Source: Cryptomeria japonica (lineage: Eukaryota; Streptophyta; Pinopsida; Cupressales; Cupressaceae). Taken from it: 64,000 nt of DNA. The notes under the pieces were generated by a model. It was not told the DNA's origin and searched no databases. It saw nothing but the letters and a program-made list of their open reading frames with translations. The DNA lies in assembly GCF_030272615.1 (NCBI RefSeq), contig NC_081406.1, positions 261,629,386 through 261,693,385 on the forward strand. The letters run 5' to 3'. The position numbers were made by a program, and so were the translations under genes. Shown here in pieces: positions 24,447-37,314 of the stretch; positions within the stretch are counted from its first letter, which is position 1, and the number at the start of each line of letters is the position of its first letter.

Positions 24447-27400
24447 TTAATTTCCATCCAGAGGTGGTAACTGATCAAAAATAGTCTTATACTTGGTCCG
24501 GGCATCGGTGAGGGTGACTGAGAGTGAGTCCTTGACACTTTCCATTACTGAGTTTTGTGCTTGAATATCAGATAATAGTGATATCAAGCCATCAAGAGTG
24601 CTTCCCTCTTGTGTAGTTGATAAGTGTGTAGCTCGGTTGAGCTGTTCCGGTACTAATGAGAGATGAGGAAGGAATAATGTTTGAAGGGTCATTATATCCA
24701 TCCTGATTTTATGCTCTTCATTCCTCAGTTCTAACTGTTGAGCCATGAGCTGTTGTAGCTTTTTGTAAAAGTTCTGAAATGAATTAGGCTCAGTCGTCAA
24801 CTTAGATGAGAGATCAATGATCTCTTTCTCAATTGCATCAATTTTATTTTTGATATCTTTAATAAATAAAGAAAATGTACACAATTTCTGGAATAAATAA
24901 AGAATGTACTTGAGTTGAGGGGACAACTCAGCAATGAATTTGACAAGTTTTACCTTGCCAACAGCAATTGATTTTTGTACTTCCTCTATCATTTTTGTTG
25001 TAAGCTCTTTATCCTTGAGCTTGCTTAAGTACTCAGATGCATCAACTCCAGATGTTTCAATCTGATTGAGGAGTTCATCCAACTGAATATGGATGGTTGT
25101 ATCAGTTGACATTGTTGTTGATGGTAGCATTTCTGTGAGTAGTGTCCTAACCTTCTGAAGTACTTTATTCTTTTTCTGTATGGCTAGTTGCTTCTCTTGT
25201 TTGGCCTTTTCTTTGCATAGTTCACCGAATTCAGTGAGTGCTTGCCCTTTCAATTTGGAAATGTCTACATTGGGCAACACGATCGGTTTAGATAAGTCAA
25301 ATTTAAAACCATGCTTTCTCACCTTCTTTTCTTTTCCTTTGGTCTGTGGCACTAAGACAAGTGCTTGTGAGGCTTGCTAACCCTCGGTAGGTTGCTCGGT
25401 AGATGCAACACTTTGGTCTGTTCTTGTAGCTGTTGCAGTGTCTTTGGGTGGCTCAGTGCTAGGGGTCTCAGTTGTAATAGTTGCAGTGCTTGTCTGTGCT
25501 TGAGACTTCTGATCTTTGGTTGTATCACCTACAGCTTCAGATTTGTTGCCTTCGGTAGCTTGCTCGGTGTCCTTGGGAGCTTCGATTGAGACTGGTGGCT
25601 TCACCGACGGATAAGGCTGAACTTTTTCTAAGACAGATTCACTAGAGACAAGTTTTGCATAAGTGGTGCCTTCAATCATTTCTTGCTCCGGTGTTGCTTC
25701 ATCCATTACATCTTCATCAATTTGTATAGTGTCAACCGGGTCTGGACCTTGCTCGGTGACATCTAGATCTTGCTCAGTGACATCAACAATTTCAATTTGA
25801 GATTGTTCACCGACATCCTTTTGTTTGAAGATCTCCTGCCACTTGGCTTTAGTCTCATTTTCCACATCAATGTATAACCCATTCATCAATTTTAAGGCTC
25901 TCTGTTTCACAAGAAATTTTGAATTGTATGTGGTCAGATGCTCCTTGATTTCAGCTATGGACATGTCAGGAAATAGATGGACTAGACTTCTTTCTCTTAT
26001 TTGTCTCTCGGAATCCATTGCATATTTCCATCTATTATCAATGTGTGAGTAGAGTTCACTCGGAAGTGACTTTGCTAGTTCTAATGGTGCTAACCGAAAC
26101 TTCATAAGTGTACATATGATAGCTTCTTAGATCTGTCGTTTCTCATCATTATTCCTAGTCTCATACTTAACATATCTGAATCCTGCAAATCCACCATATT
26201 CTTTAAGATTGGAACAAAAAATTTCAACACTGTGAATGTTTACCTTTTTGCTTTTCACAATCTGGAATTTGTTTGCATCATCAGACTCTATATCACTCGA
26301 CTCTTTTGCCAAAATGAGTCTCCGAGTAGATTTCTTATAAGTTTTGGTTACCTTAGGAGCGGCAACAGCCTTTTGTTTCTTACTCGGTGATGCAGCCAAT
26401 GCTCTAGTGTTGGGTCTCTTTGTTGGTGGAGTCAGTAAGGCCTTTGTGATGTCCTGTTTCTTTCTTTTCAGAACTTTACCCTTTGGCAACTCTGTGCTCA
26501 ATGTTATTGCAGTCTCCTATGCTTCTAATTCCTCTTCAGTAATGGCAAGATTGCTTTTGACAGGTGTAGAGGAGGATTCTTCTCCGAATTGCTCAGATAA
26601 AGCCTTTATCATCTTTGTAGCTTTTCTTGTAGCCTTGGGAACTACAATGCTCATTTTTACTTTCTCCTTCACCTCTTCATAGGTTCCATACCTTAGTTCA
26701 ATTGCATGCCTTGGCAATGATAGATAGGCATCAATTTATTGTTGTGTAATATCATAATCAATCTCATAACTCATTGGTTGCAACGATTGAGTCCTTGGTT
26801 CGACAGCATTTACATAGCAATAATCAGTGTCGACTTCAAAACATATATTGTCCTTGTATTTTTCGACCAGCTGTGGTGGGATCCTGTACCTGTTGTGCAT
26901 TTTCTCTTGGAATTTGCTGAAGTAATCATCCATGATATCATTAAAGTTATCTCCTAACATCTTGATGTAGTCATTGATCTGATGGGTGATAGGTCGGTGT
27001 AGCTCCCATACTACTTTACCGACTAAGGGAAAGAACTTCTCAAAATAGAAAAACATACATACAAGTAGTGAACCGAACTTTAGTGTGTTTGCCGAGTTGT
27101 TCTTCTTCGGCTTCGTTATTGTGTTCAAGTTCTCAAACAAGTTCTATAGTAGCACTTCACATAAGTCTACTTTCATTCCCTTCTTCACTATTTTGTAGGC
27201 CAAGTCCACTGCAGCACATGGTACACTGTTTTCCCTTGCAGATTAGAAGAAATAGTAACCAATAACTCTGATTGCAAATTTTAGTTCAGCATCAGTGACA
27301 TTATTCAATTTCAGTCCTCGATAATCAGATTCTACTCCGGTTAGACTGATTAGCTCCTTTTGTGATATCATTTTCTGTGCACGAGCATGATCGTAGATGG

Positions 27401-27815
27401 GATATCCGGTGATCAGGTGAATGACTTCCTTCGTGATCTTGAATGGTTACTCTTGTAGCCACATGAAATCATCATGTACTCTACTCAATACAAACCTAAC
27501 CCACTAGGGTTTGAACACACGAGGATAGGCTAGGGCTTCAGTTAATCCCTTGATTTTGATATGCTCAAATTTGCTATCCAGTTTGCCATCAGTGCACAGT
27601 TCATCATATGTGTCACTAATCTCTACATGACCGAGTTCCTCAACATGGCATTTGGTAAAGAATCTGACATCTTCCACTAACAAGACTCGATCCGGGATGA
27701 GTGAAAATGCAGTTTTATCATCCGGTTCTGAGGCAACTTTAGGAGTTAGAGAATATTTCAGTGAGGGCTTCTCCACATTTTGGACAACTACAGGGTCTTG
27801 GATCTCGGGCGCCAT
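24447..27815 (-). pseudogene. Element A ORF2: large protein of unknown family
   Basis: Starts at ATG 27815 (MAPEIQDPVVVQNVE) and ends PPLDGN. It has the same block order as in B: an N-terminal globular part, a Trp/Tyr/Phe-rich part, a basic stretch (KVLKRKKQD, KKSTRRLI), a GGFAGFRYVKYETRNNDE block, an acidic Thr/Gln-rich linker and a coiled-coil tail of about 300 codons (24447-25352). No known catalytic motif. It is broken in more places than I would expect from its young LTRs, so it may have been copied in an already defective state. Confidence 0.7.
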
Positions 27816-28339
27816 GGTAGATTTTGGGTAAGATTTGACAAGTTATCCTTAGGGTTTACAAATGACTGACGCTTCACATTCGATAGACAATAGCAATTTT
27901 ACTAGATCGAAAACCAGCTTAACAGTGTGAATAGATTGATGTAAATACCTCAAAATTTGCTTTGAATGAAGTTTGATCGCTTTGATTCGCTCTGCTCTGC
28001 TTCTCGAAAACTTGGGTAAATGAAAATGACCGCGAAAACATTTTTAAGTACTCAAAAATACCTTATCGGGCTCCGTGCAAGTTAGGTCAAGATATTAAAT
28101 GCACTCGGTTCACCTTTTACCGATTTACTCTTTTTTCTGTTTTCACCGAGTACCCAACTTTGCTTTATTAACCGACTTGACAAGTTTCCTGTATACACCG
28201 ACTTGACAGGTTTCCTATATAGTATATAAACTAACTAATTGCATCTTAACTATGCAGATTTTGAATTCTGTACATAATAGAATAGGAATTGTTATGATTT
28301 AACTTTTAAAGAATGCAATCCCTTCATACCTTTCCTTGA

Positions 28340-29692
28340 CTAATTTGAAATAGGTGCATCTAACTCGGTAGGTAAGGTGCTTTCTTCATCAGACATAATT
28401 TCTTTCTTTTTCCAAATCATCTTGAATTTTTCTTTTATCTCTTCAATGTCTCTTCTCAGTTGATCTCTACAATCTCCAGCTAAATGTCTAGCTTTGTGAC
28501 AATGAAAACATGCCATACCAGGATTTCTCCATGATCTCGGGTTGTTCATTCCAAATCTTATAAAACAGTTGGCACTTATATGTCCATATCTTCCACAACA
28601 TTCACACCATATCCTTGTATTGTAATCCAATGGTACTGCTGCATATTGTTGGTAAGGATCTGTGTGAGTTCGGTAACCTCCAGTGTTTGCTCGATGTGGA
28701 TACTTCATGTAGTTCTTTTGCTTAAACCAGCACTTCTCAGTACTATGTCCATATCTATTGCAGTTTTTACAAAACCCTTTGAATTTTCCCTTTTGATAGT
28801 TGTTAACAGACTTTGTCCTACATTGATTAGGTATGTGACCATATTTATTGCAATTGTAACAATATCCATTGGACTTAGAGATATTTGATTGCTTACCTTT
28901 TCTGATCTAGCATATGTTGGCAGTATGACCTTGATTTCCATAGTAGTAGCAAATAGGCTTCTTCCTTTTGATGTTATTCCTTTTTCCAGCTTGTTTTGAT
29001 GATTCTCCTCTCTCGATGGTATGAATTCCTTTCTTGGTTGATTCTTTTCCTTTGTAACCGAGTCCTCCATCTTTGTAGAGTCTTCTTGTATTCAGTTTCT
29101 CATCCAACATCTTTGATGCTTCATAACTTTTCTCCAATGATTCTTTGGATTTCTTCTCAGTTTCAAGTTCACCAGTCAACCTTGATACTTCAAGTTTCAA
29201 TGATTGATTTTCATCATTCTTTAGAATTGCTTCATGATGTGCATAACCTAGTTGATCTGTCATATTTTGTTGAATACCAGTTAACCTTATGATTTCATCA
29301 TCCTTATTAGATACTAGAGCTTCAAGTTGTTGTTTCTCTCTTTGTAGATCTCTTGCTTTATCCTCAACTATCCTTAATGCATCTAGATTTTCAGTCATCT
29401 GTGTACTGAAATGTTCATGTTCTCTTTTCATTGCTTTTAGTTGATCAGCCAATGCTTTGTTCTTTTCTTTCAACATTCCAATCATTTCTTCAGTCTCTTC
29501 AGATATACTATTCTCAGATGATGTCTCGATTTGTTCCACTAGCTCTTGAGAATCTTGCAAGTCATCAGATAATATTCTCCTTACTTTCAGAGATTTTTGC
29601 ATTTGCCTTTGCATGTCCGCAATCACTTGATTTGCATTATCCAGCTCTTCTTGAAGATGCACAATCCTCTGAGATTGTTTGTAGTCTTCCAT
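28340..29692 (-). pseudogene. Element A ORF1: coiled-coil and zinc-knuckle protein
   Basis: The likely start is ATG 29692 (MEDYKQSQRIVHLQEE), soon after the primer site. It has a long coiled coil (to about 29100), a basic linker (KRNNIKRKKP) and then the knuckle series seen in B. The last two are clear (CECCGRYGHISANC, CFHCHKARHLAGDC), and the others are present in part. It is probably a gag-like RNA-binding protein. There are a few breaks. Confidence 0.75.
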
Positions 29693-29739
29693 TGCTAAGA
29701 TCTTTCTCTTTAGGTTGTTAAACCCTTTTCCAAGATTGA

Positions 29740-29754
29740 AGCTCTGATACCAAT
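29740..29754 (-). other. Primer-binding site of element A (tRNA-iMet)
   Basis: Minus strand AATTGGTATCAGAGC directly inside the 5' LTR, as in B. Confidence 0.9.
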
Positions 29755-30912
29755 TGTTAGGCCCAATATGGAAAGCTGATGTAGTGAGAGGGGAGGGGCG
29801 AATCAGTACTCCAAAACTTTTCTTTGATAATAACCTTACTGTGATGCATAAACAGAATAGTGCAGTAACATAAAATAAAACTAAAATCAACAGATAACAA
29901 TCATACATGATTCACTCCATAACACATATATTTTGGTCACGCAGAAACTCTTGGTTAGAGAGAAAAACTACGGTGGGCATGGCACCCACAACTTCACTAC
30001 TGCAATAATAAAGAATGCTCGGTTAGAACTACATTTAGCTATTTCTGATAGCTTACCCTGTTAGGAGTATCAAGATCAATTAGATCTACCTTACTAAAGG
30101 ATTTTACAACACTATATAAATGTTGCACCTGGTTAAAGGATTTACAATTTATAGACTTGGTTAGAGTCTTTTACCCTGTTAAAGGTTTCTCTTACAACTT
30201 CAAAATATTACAATAAAATCATTACAAATATCTGCAACTTTACATCTGAAATGCTAAAGCAAATTCTATGTGCTCTGAATAAGATTACCTAGCTTGTAGC
30301 ATACCTCAGTAACCCATAATGAAACTCGGTAAACCCTTTTGTTTACTCTATTATTCGACTGTTCACTAATAACCTTCTCGGTGACCTCTCTATGTCTCTG
30401 TAACAGTCTTCCTTCATGCATACACACACACCTTATCACATCTCTTGTATCTAACCCTAAAATCATGATGTATAAATAGATCTCTTACAGCGGTGATTTA
30501 ATTCATTGCTTCGATCTTACAAAAAGATTCTTCGAATGAATGACTAAACAAAATATCTCATTGGTTAGATTGACCTTGTAATTATACACAATCTCCTAAT
30601 GCAATTTCCAATGCAAAAACGGTTAGATGTGCCTCGATCTTGTAACAAGTTTTCATGTGCATGTCCAGGTTCAATGTATCTGGTAAAACGTTTCACTCGG
30701 TGAGTTAACTTTAGCACTCGGTAGCCATGAAACTTTACTCGGTAAACAGCTCGGTGAATACTGCGTTCTGTGACTACTTTCTTCTGTAACCGACTAGACT
30801 GTTCATACCGACTTCTCTGTGTGTACCGACTGCATGATTCGGTAATACTAACCGACTAGAATATAGTATGACTTTGGATATGAAACTAATGGCAATTTGA
30901 TAAGTAGTAACA
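29755..30912 (-). repeat. 5' LTR of element A
   Basis: 1158 bp, nearly identical to 22916-24072. In the minus sense TATAAA occurs in the U3/R region (complement near 23631 in the 3' copy), a plausible promoter. Confidence 0.92.
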
Positions 30913-31683
30913 TTACCCTGTTAAAGGTTTCTCTTACAACTTCAAAATATTACAATAAAATCTTTACAAATATCTGCAACTTTACATCTGAAATGTTATA
31001 GCAAATTCTATGTACTCAGAATAAGATTATCTTGCTTATAGCATACCTCGGTAACCCATATAGTAACTCAGTAAACCCTTCTGTTTACTCTGTTCTTTGA
31101 CTGTTCTCTAGAATCCTTCTCGGTGACCTCTGTGTCTCTGTAACAATCATAACACTTAGTGCTTTCACATGTCTTGCTTCATATATTTCTATATATTCAT
31201 TTATGGCATGCTACATGTATATATCTTATCTTAATCCATGTTGTCTAAATAGATCTTTTATGTCGGTGATCCATTCATTGCTTCAATCTTACAAACATGT
31301 TTTATTGAATGAATAACCATGCAAAATATTTCATTGGTTAGATGACCTCAAAATCATTCACAATCTTTAGGTACAATTTCCAATATGATAATGGTTAGAT
31401 GTTCCTCGATCTTGTAACACGTTTTCATATGTATGTCCAAGTTCAATGAATCTGGTAACACGTTTCACTCGGTGTATATCAACTCGGTGTGTCATCTTTG
31501 CTGCTCAGTAGACATGGAATGATACTCAGTAGACAGCTCGGTGTATACTACACTCTGAGACTACTTTCTTCTATAACCGACTGGACTGTGCATACCGACT
31601 GAATATTCCGATAGAGATAACCGACTAGAGTATATAGAATAACTTTGAACATAAAACTAATGGCAATTTGATAAGTAGTAACA
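30913..31683 (-). repeat. 3' LTR of element B, piece right of element A
   Basis: Begins with the duplicated TTACC (30913-30917) and continues the LTR to GTAACA at 31683. It is followed by ATCTCCCCTTTT, the complement of the polypurine tract. Confidence 0.9.
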
Positions 31684-32042
31684 ATCTCCCCTTTTGACAT
31701 TAGTTGAGATGTTTGACAAAAACTACTTTCAAAGTTATAACTCAATAATCTATATACTTGCAAAATTTGACTATACTGACAGTATATACAATACTCAATG
31801 AAATAATATGTCCAGATATACTCCCCTTATCAATATACTATACAAAACTCTGATTTTGCATGCTCGGTGATCTACTCTTGTTCTTTGCTTGTTGTTATGT
31901 TCACTGCTCGGTTCACTACTTCTGGGTACTCTGCTTACTCTGCTCGGTATACTCCCCCTGTATACTACACTCCTTTTGCTTGATACTATACTTTGACGCT
32001 TTGAATACTATATCACTCCCCCTTTTTGACAAACATCAAAAT
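31684..32042 (-). other. Polypurine tract and 3' untranslated region of element B
   Basis: On the minus strand AAAAGGGGAGAT abuts the 3' LTR (31684-31695), a standard plus-strand primer. The remaining 350 bp between it and ORF2 shows nothing else. Confidence 0.75.
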
Positions 32043-35000
32043 TTAGTTACCATTCAGTGGTGGCAACTGGTCAAAAATGGTTTTGTACTTTGTTCGTGCT
32101 TGGGTGAGAGCGACAGAGAGAGCATCCTTTACATTGTCCATTAAAGAATTTTGTGCTTGAATATCAGCCAATAATGATATTAAGTCATCTAAAGTGCTTC
32201 CCTCTTGTGTAGTAAACAAGTATGTGGCTCGATTGATCTGTTCTTGGATGAATGAAAGATGAGGAAGGAATAATGTTTGAAGTGTCATTATGTCCATCTG
32301 GATCTTGTGTTCTTCATTTCTTAGGTCCAATTGTTGAGCCATGAGTTGTTGTAACTTTGTATAAAAATTCTGAACTGAATTGGGCTCAGTGGTCAACTTA
32401 TTTGAGAGATCGGTGATCTCTTTCTCAATTGCTTCTATTTTATTTTTGATGTCTTTAATGAATAAAGAAAATGTACAGAGTTTCTGAAATAAATAATGAA
32501 TGTGCTTGAGTTGAGGGGTCAACTTAGCAATAAATTTGACAAGTTTGACTTTGCCAATAGCTATAGCTTTCTGTACCTCTTCTATCATTTTTGCAGTGAG
32601 CTCCTTGTCTTTTAGCTTGCTCAAATATTCCAATGCATCTACTCCAGATGTCTCTATCTTTGTTAGGAGTTCATCCAGTTGAATGTGGATGGTTGCATCT
32701 ATTGACACTGTAGCTTCAGGTAGCATATCTATTAAGAGTGCTTTCACCTTCTGAAGTACTTTCTTTTTCTTTTGAATCGCCATTTGCTTCTCTTGTTCGG
32801 CCTTTGCTTTGCATAGTTCACCGAAATCAATGAGTGCTTGCCCCTTTAATTTTGATATGTCTACATTGGGAAACACTATTGGTTTTGACAAATCAACTTT
32901 AAAACTATGCTTTTTCATCTTCTTTTCTTTACCTTTCATCGATTGAACTAAGACAATGGCCTGTGAGGCTTGATGACCCTCGGTAGGTTGCTCGGTAGAG
33001 GCAACACTTTGGTCGGTTTATTTAGCCTCTGTAGAGTCCTTCGATGTCTCAGTTACAACACGTCTGTTCTTGAGTAGTACCTTCTCCTGTTGTAGACCTG
33101 TGACCTTTGGTGCCTTGATCCGTATCCTGAGGGGTTTCAGTTGAGGCAGGTTGATTGACCAGTGGATAAGGTTGAACTTGTTCCAAGACTGATTCACTGG
33201 ATACAAGTTTTGCATATGCATTGCCTTCTATCATTTCCTATTCCGGTGCCTTTGTATCCATGATATCTTCATCTATTTGAATGGTGTCAGTAGGGTATTG
33301 CTCGGTGACATCAACAATTTCAACTCTAGCTTGCTCACCAACATCCTTGATTTTAAAGATTTCTTTCCACTTTGCTTTTGTCTCATTTTCTACTTCAATA
33401 TACAGCCCATTCGTCAGTTTTAAGGCTCTTTGTTTGACGAGAAACTTTGTGTTGTAGGATGTCAGATGTTCTTTTATTTCAGCTACCGACATGTCAGGAA
33501 AGAGATGTACCAAACTTCTTTCTCTGATCTGTTTCTCCGAGTCCATTGCATACTTCCACCTATTGTCAATATGTAAATATAATTCATTTGGAAGTGACTT
33601 AGATGGTTCCAATGGAGCCAAACGAAATTTTAGAAGTGTGCAGATGACAGCTTCTTCAATTTGTCTCTTTTCATCATTATTTCTGGTTTCATACTTAACA
33701 TATCGGAATCCTCCAAATCCACCATATTCTTTCAGATTAGTACAAAAAATTTCAACACTATGTACATTTACCTTCTTGCTCTTGACAATCTGAAAATTGC
33801 TTGCATCCTCAAATTCTGTGTCACTAGACTCTTTTGCCAAAATGAGTCTCCGAGTAGATTTCTTGTAAGTCTTTGTTACCTTGGGAATAGTAACACTCTT
33901 TGTTTTCTTACTCGGTGAAGTTGCAGATGCTCTAGTGTTAGGTTGCTTTGCTGGAGGAGTCGGTGAGGCCTTTGATGTGTCATGTTTCTTTCTTTTCAAC
34001 ACTTTTCCCGTAGGCAATTCGATGCTCGGTGTTATAGCTGCCTCTTGGGCTTCAGATTCCTCTTCGGTAATGGCTAAAGTGCCTTTTAACAGGTGTGAAG
34101 GAAGAATCTTCTCCGAATTTCTCCGATAATGCCTTTATCATCTTTGTTGCCTTTCTTGTAGCTTTGGGTACTACAATGCTCATTTTTACTTTTTCCTTCA
34201 CTTCTTCATAGGTTCCATACCTTAGCTCGGTAGCATGCCTTGGCAATGTGAGAAATGCATCAATTTGTTGTTGTGTGATGTCAAAATCAATCTCGTAACC
34301 CATAGGTGACAAAGATTGAGTTCTTGGTTCCACAACATTCACATAATAGTAATCAGTGTCTACTTCAAAACATATGTCATCTTTGTATTTCTCCACTAGC
34401 TTGGGTGGAATCCAGTACTTGTTATGCATTTTCTCTTGAAACTTATTGAAGTAATCATCCATAATATCATTAAAATTATCACCTAGCTTCTTAATGAAGT
34501 CATTGATCTGATGGGTGATTGGTCGGTGTAGTTCCCAAACAACTTTATCGACTGATGGAAAGAATTTTTCAAAATAGAAAAACATGCATTCAAGTAGTGA
34601 TCCAAACTTTAGTGTATTAGCCGAGTTGTTCTTCTTCGGCTTCTTGATGGTGTTCAGATTCTCAAACAGGTTTTTCAGCAACACCTCACAAAGACCAATT
34701 TTCATTCCCTTTTTCACAATTTTGTATGCTAGGTCTACTGCTGCACAAGGTACACTGTTTTCCCTTGCCGATTGGAAGAAACAGTAGCCTATTACTCTAA
34801 TGGCAAATTTTAGTTCTGCATCAGTAACATTGTTCAGTTTCAATCCTCTGCAATCTGATTCCACTCTGGTTAAACTGATCAATTATTTCTGTGATATCAT
34901 CTTTTGAGCTCGGGCATGATCATAAATAGGGTAACCGGTAATCAAATGAATGATTTTGTTGGTAATCTTAAACGGTTGCTCTTCTAGCCACATGAAATCA

Positions 35001-35344
35001 TCGTGAACTCTGCTCAGAACAAACTTGACCCACTGGGGTTTGAACACACGGGGATAGGTTAGGGCTTTAGTTAATCCCTTGATCTTAATGTGCTCATACT
35101 TGCTATTCAATTTACCATCTGTGCACAATTCATCATATGTGTCTTTGATTTCAACATGACCGAGTTCTTCAACACGACATTTGGTGAAGAATCTCACAAC
35201 CTCGACTAATAACACTCTATCCGGGATGAGTGAAAATGCGGTTTTGTCATCCGGTTCAGATGCAACTTTGGGAGTTAACGAGTATTTTAGTAAGGGATTT
35301 TCTACATTCTTAACAACGATGGGATCTTGGATCTTAGGTGCCAT
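32043..35344 (-). pseudogene. Element B ORF2: ~1100-codon protein of unknown family
   Basis: Starts at ATG 35344 (MAPKIQDPIVVKNVE). In order it has a globular N-terminal region with a WLEEQPFKITNKIIHLITGY block, a second globular part with many Trp/Tyr/Phe (34052-34882), and a basic Lys/Pro/Ser stretch that could be a nuclear localisation signal (KVLKRKKHD, KKSTRRLI). Then come a conserved block (GGFGGFRYVKYETRNNDE), a Thr/Glu/Gln-rich linker, and a long coiled-coil tail ending PPLNGN. No enzyme motif is visible. The frame has several breaks. The tail is about 80-85% identical to A's by eye, with mostly conservative changes. Loose resemblance to the plant-mobile-domain style is my impression only. 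Confidence 0.7.
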
Positions 35345-35899
35345 TTGTAGATTTCAGATAAAAACTAACAAAAGATCCTTAGGATTTGAGGATTTTCAAA
35401 CGGCAGACACTTCACACTTAGCAGATAATAATAACTTGATAAGATCAGTAAACCAGCTTAACAATGCGTTGAAATTGATGTAAATACCTTGAATTTTTCT
35501 TTGTAGGAGGTTTGATCGCCTTAGATTCGCTTTTCTCTGCTCTCTCGAAAACTTGGTAAGTGAAAATGACCGCGAAAATGCTTTAAGTACACAATATACC
35601 TTATCTGGCTCTGTGCAGGTTAGGTCAAAAACATTAAATGCACTCGGTTCCACTAAACCGATTTACTCTCCTTTTTTCGTTTTAACCGAGTAACCAAACT
35701 TCCTTCATTTACCTACTTGACAGGTTTCCAGTATTCACCGACTTGACAGGTTTCCTATATAGTGCTCCAAAAAACTTTGATAGAATTTCAAACTTACTAC
35801 TACATCTTGACTATGCAGATTTTGACTTAAGTACATAATAAAATAGGAACTGTTAAGATTTAATCTTGAGAGAATGCAGTCCCTTCATACCTTTATCGA

Positions 35900-37252
35900 T
35901 TAATTTGGAATAGGTGCACCTAACTCAGTAGGTAAGGTGCTTTCTTCATTTGACACAATTTCCTTCTTTTTCCAAATCATCTTTAATTTTTCTTTTATTT
36001 CCTCAATGTCTTTTCTAGGTTGATCCCTGCAATCTCCAGCCAAGTGTCCAACTTTGTGACAATGAAAACATGTCATACCAGGATTTCTCCATGATCTTCG
36101 GTTGTTCATCCCAAACCTTATAAAGCAGTTGGCACTTATATGTCCATATCTTCCACAACATTCACACCATATCCTTGTATTGTAATCCCATGGTACTGCA
36201 GAATACTGTCGGTAAGGATTTGTGTGAGCTTGGTAACCTCTAGCATTTGCTCGGTGTGCAGACCACATATAGTTCTTTTGCTTGTACCAACAATTCTCGG
36301 TACTATGTCCATATCTATTGCAGTTTTTACAAAACCCTTTGAATTTTGCCTTCTGATAATTGTTAACAGACTTTGTCCTACATTGATTAGATGTGTGACC
36401 ATATTTATTACAATTGTAACAATAACCATTGGACTTAGTGACATTTGGTTGCTTATCTTTTCTGATTTGGCACATGTTGGCAGTGTGACCTTGATTTCCA
36501 CAGTAGTTGCAAATAGGCTTCTTTCTTTTGATGTTCTTCTTGTTTCCAGCTTGCTTTGATGATTCTCCTCTCTCGGTAGTATGAATTCCCTTCTCGATAG
36601 AGTCTTTTCCTTTGTAACCGAGTCCTGCATCTTTGTTGGGTCGTCTTGTATTCAGTTGCTCATCCAACATCTTTGATGCTTCATAACTCTTCTTCAATGT
36701 TTCTTTGGATTTATTCTCTGTTACAAGTTTATCGGTCAACCTTGATACTTCAAGTTTCAATGCTTGATTCTCATCATTTTTCAGATTTGCTTCATGATGT
36801 GCATAACCTAGTTTATCTAACAGGTTTTGTTGAATTCCAGTCATCCTTGTGATTTCATCATTATTATCAGATACTAAGGCTTCAAGTTGTTGTTTCTCTC
36901 TTTCTAGATTTCTTATTTTATCCTCAGTTGTCCTCAATGCATCAAGATTTTCAGTCATCTATGTGCTGAAATGTTCATGTTCTCTTTTCATTGCTTTTAG
37001 TTGATCATCCAGTGCCTTGTTCTTTTCTTTCAATACTCCAATCATTTATTCAATCTCTTCAGATATACTATTCTCAGATGATGTCTCAATTTGTTCCACT
37101 AACTCTTGAGAGTCCTGCAAATCATTAGATAATATTCTTCTTACTTTCAGAGATTTTTGCATTTTCCTTTGCATGTCTGCAATCATTTGATTTGCATGAT
37201 CCAGCTCTTCTTGTAGATACACAATCCTCTGAGATTGTTTATAGCCTTCCAT
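35900..37252 (-). pseudogene. Element B ORF1: coiled-coil protein with five CCHC zinc knuckles
   Basis: The likely start is the ATG at 37252 (MEGYKQSQRIVYLQEE), about 50 bp after the primer site. The N-terminal half is a long coiled coil (many heptad-like Leu/Glu/Lys stretches, to about 36690). Five CCHC knuckles of the C-x2-C-x4-H-x4-C type follow: CNYCGNQGHTANMC, CYNCNKYGHTSNQC, CKNCNRYGHSTENC, CECCGRYGHISANC and CFHCHKVGHLAGDC (about 36515 down to 36030). A gag-like nucleic-acid-binding role is likely, but there is no copia gag (UBN2-type) domain that I can see. The frame has about one break. The same gene is in element A. Confidence 0.8.
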
Positions 37253-37298
37253 TGATAAGATCTTTCTCTTTAGGCAGTTAAACCCTTTTCCAAGATTG

Positions 37299-37314
37299 AA
37301 GCTCTGATACCAAT
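37299..37314 (-). other. Primer-binding site of element B (tRNA-iMet)
   Basis: On the minus strand AATTGGTATCAGAGC follows the 5' LTR directly. TGGTATCAGAGC is the usual plant Ty1/copia initiator-Met primer site. Confidence 0.9.

Larger units (their letters stand above)
22916..30912 (-). mobile_element. Element A: younger copy of the B family, inserted in B's 3' LTR
   Basis: 7997 bp on the minus strand. The 5' LTR is 29755-30912 and the 3' LTR 22916-24072. Ends are TGTTAGG and GTAACA, with a TSD TTACC at 22911-22915 and 30913-30917. It has the same layout as B: iMet primer site, ORF1, ORF2, polypurine tract and no pol. By eye about 5 differences in the first 190 bp of its LTRs, so it is younger than B. 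The ends look whole and the frames carry several breaks. Confidence 0.92.

Noticed and set aside
37299-37314. tRNA gene at the GGTATCAGAGC strings
   Set aside because: Only the primer-complementary 3' part is present, next to LTRs. No cloverleaf can be drawn.
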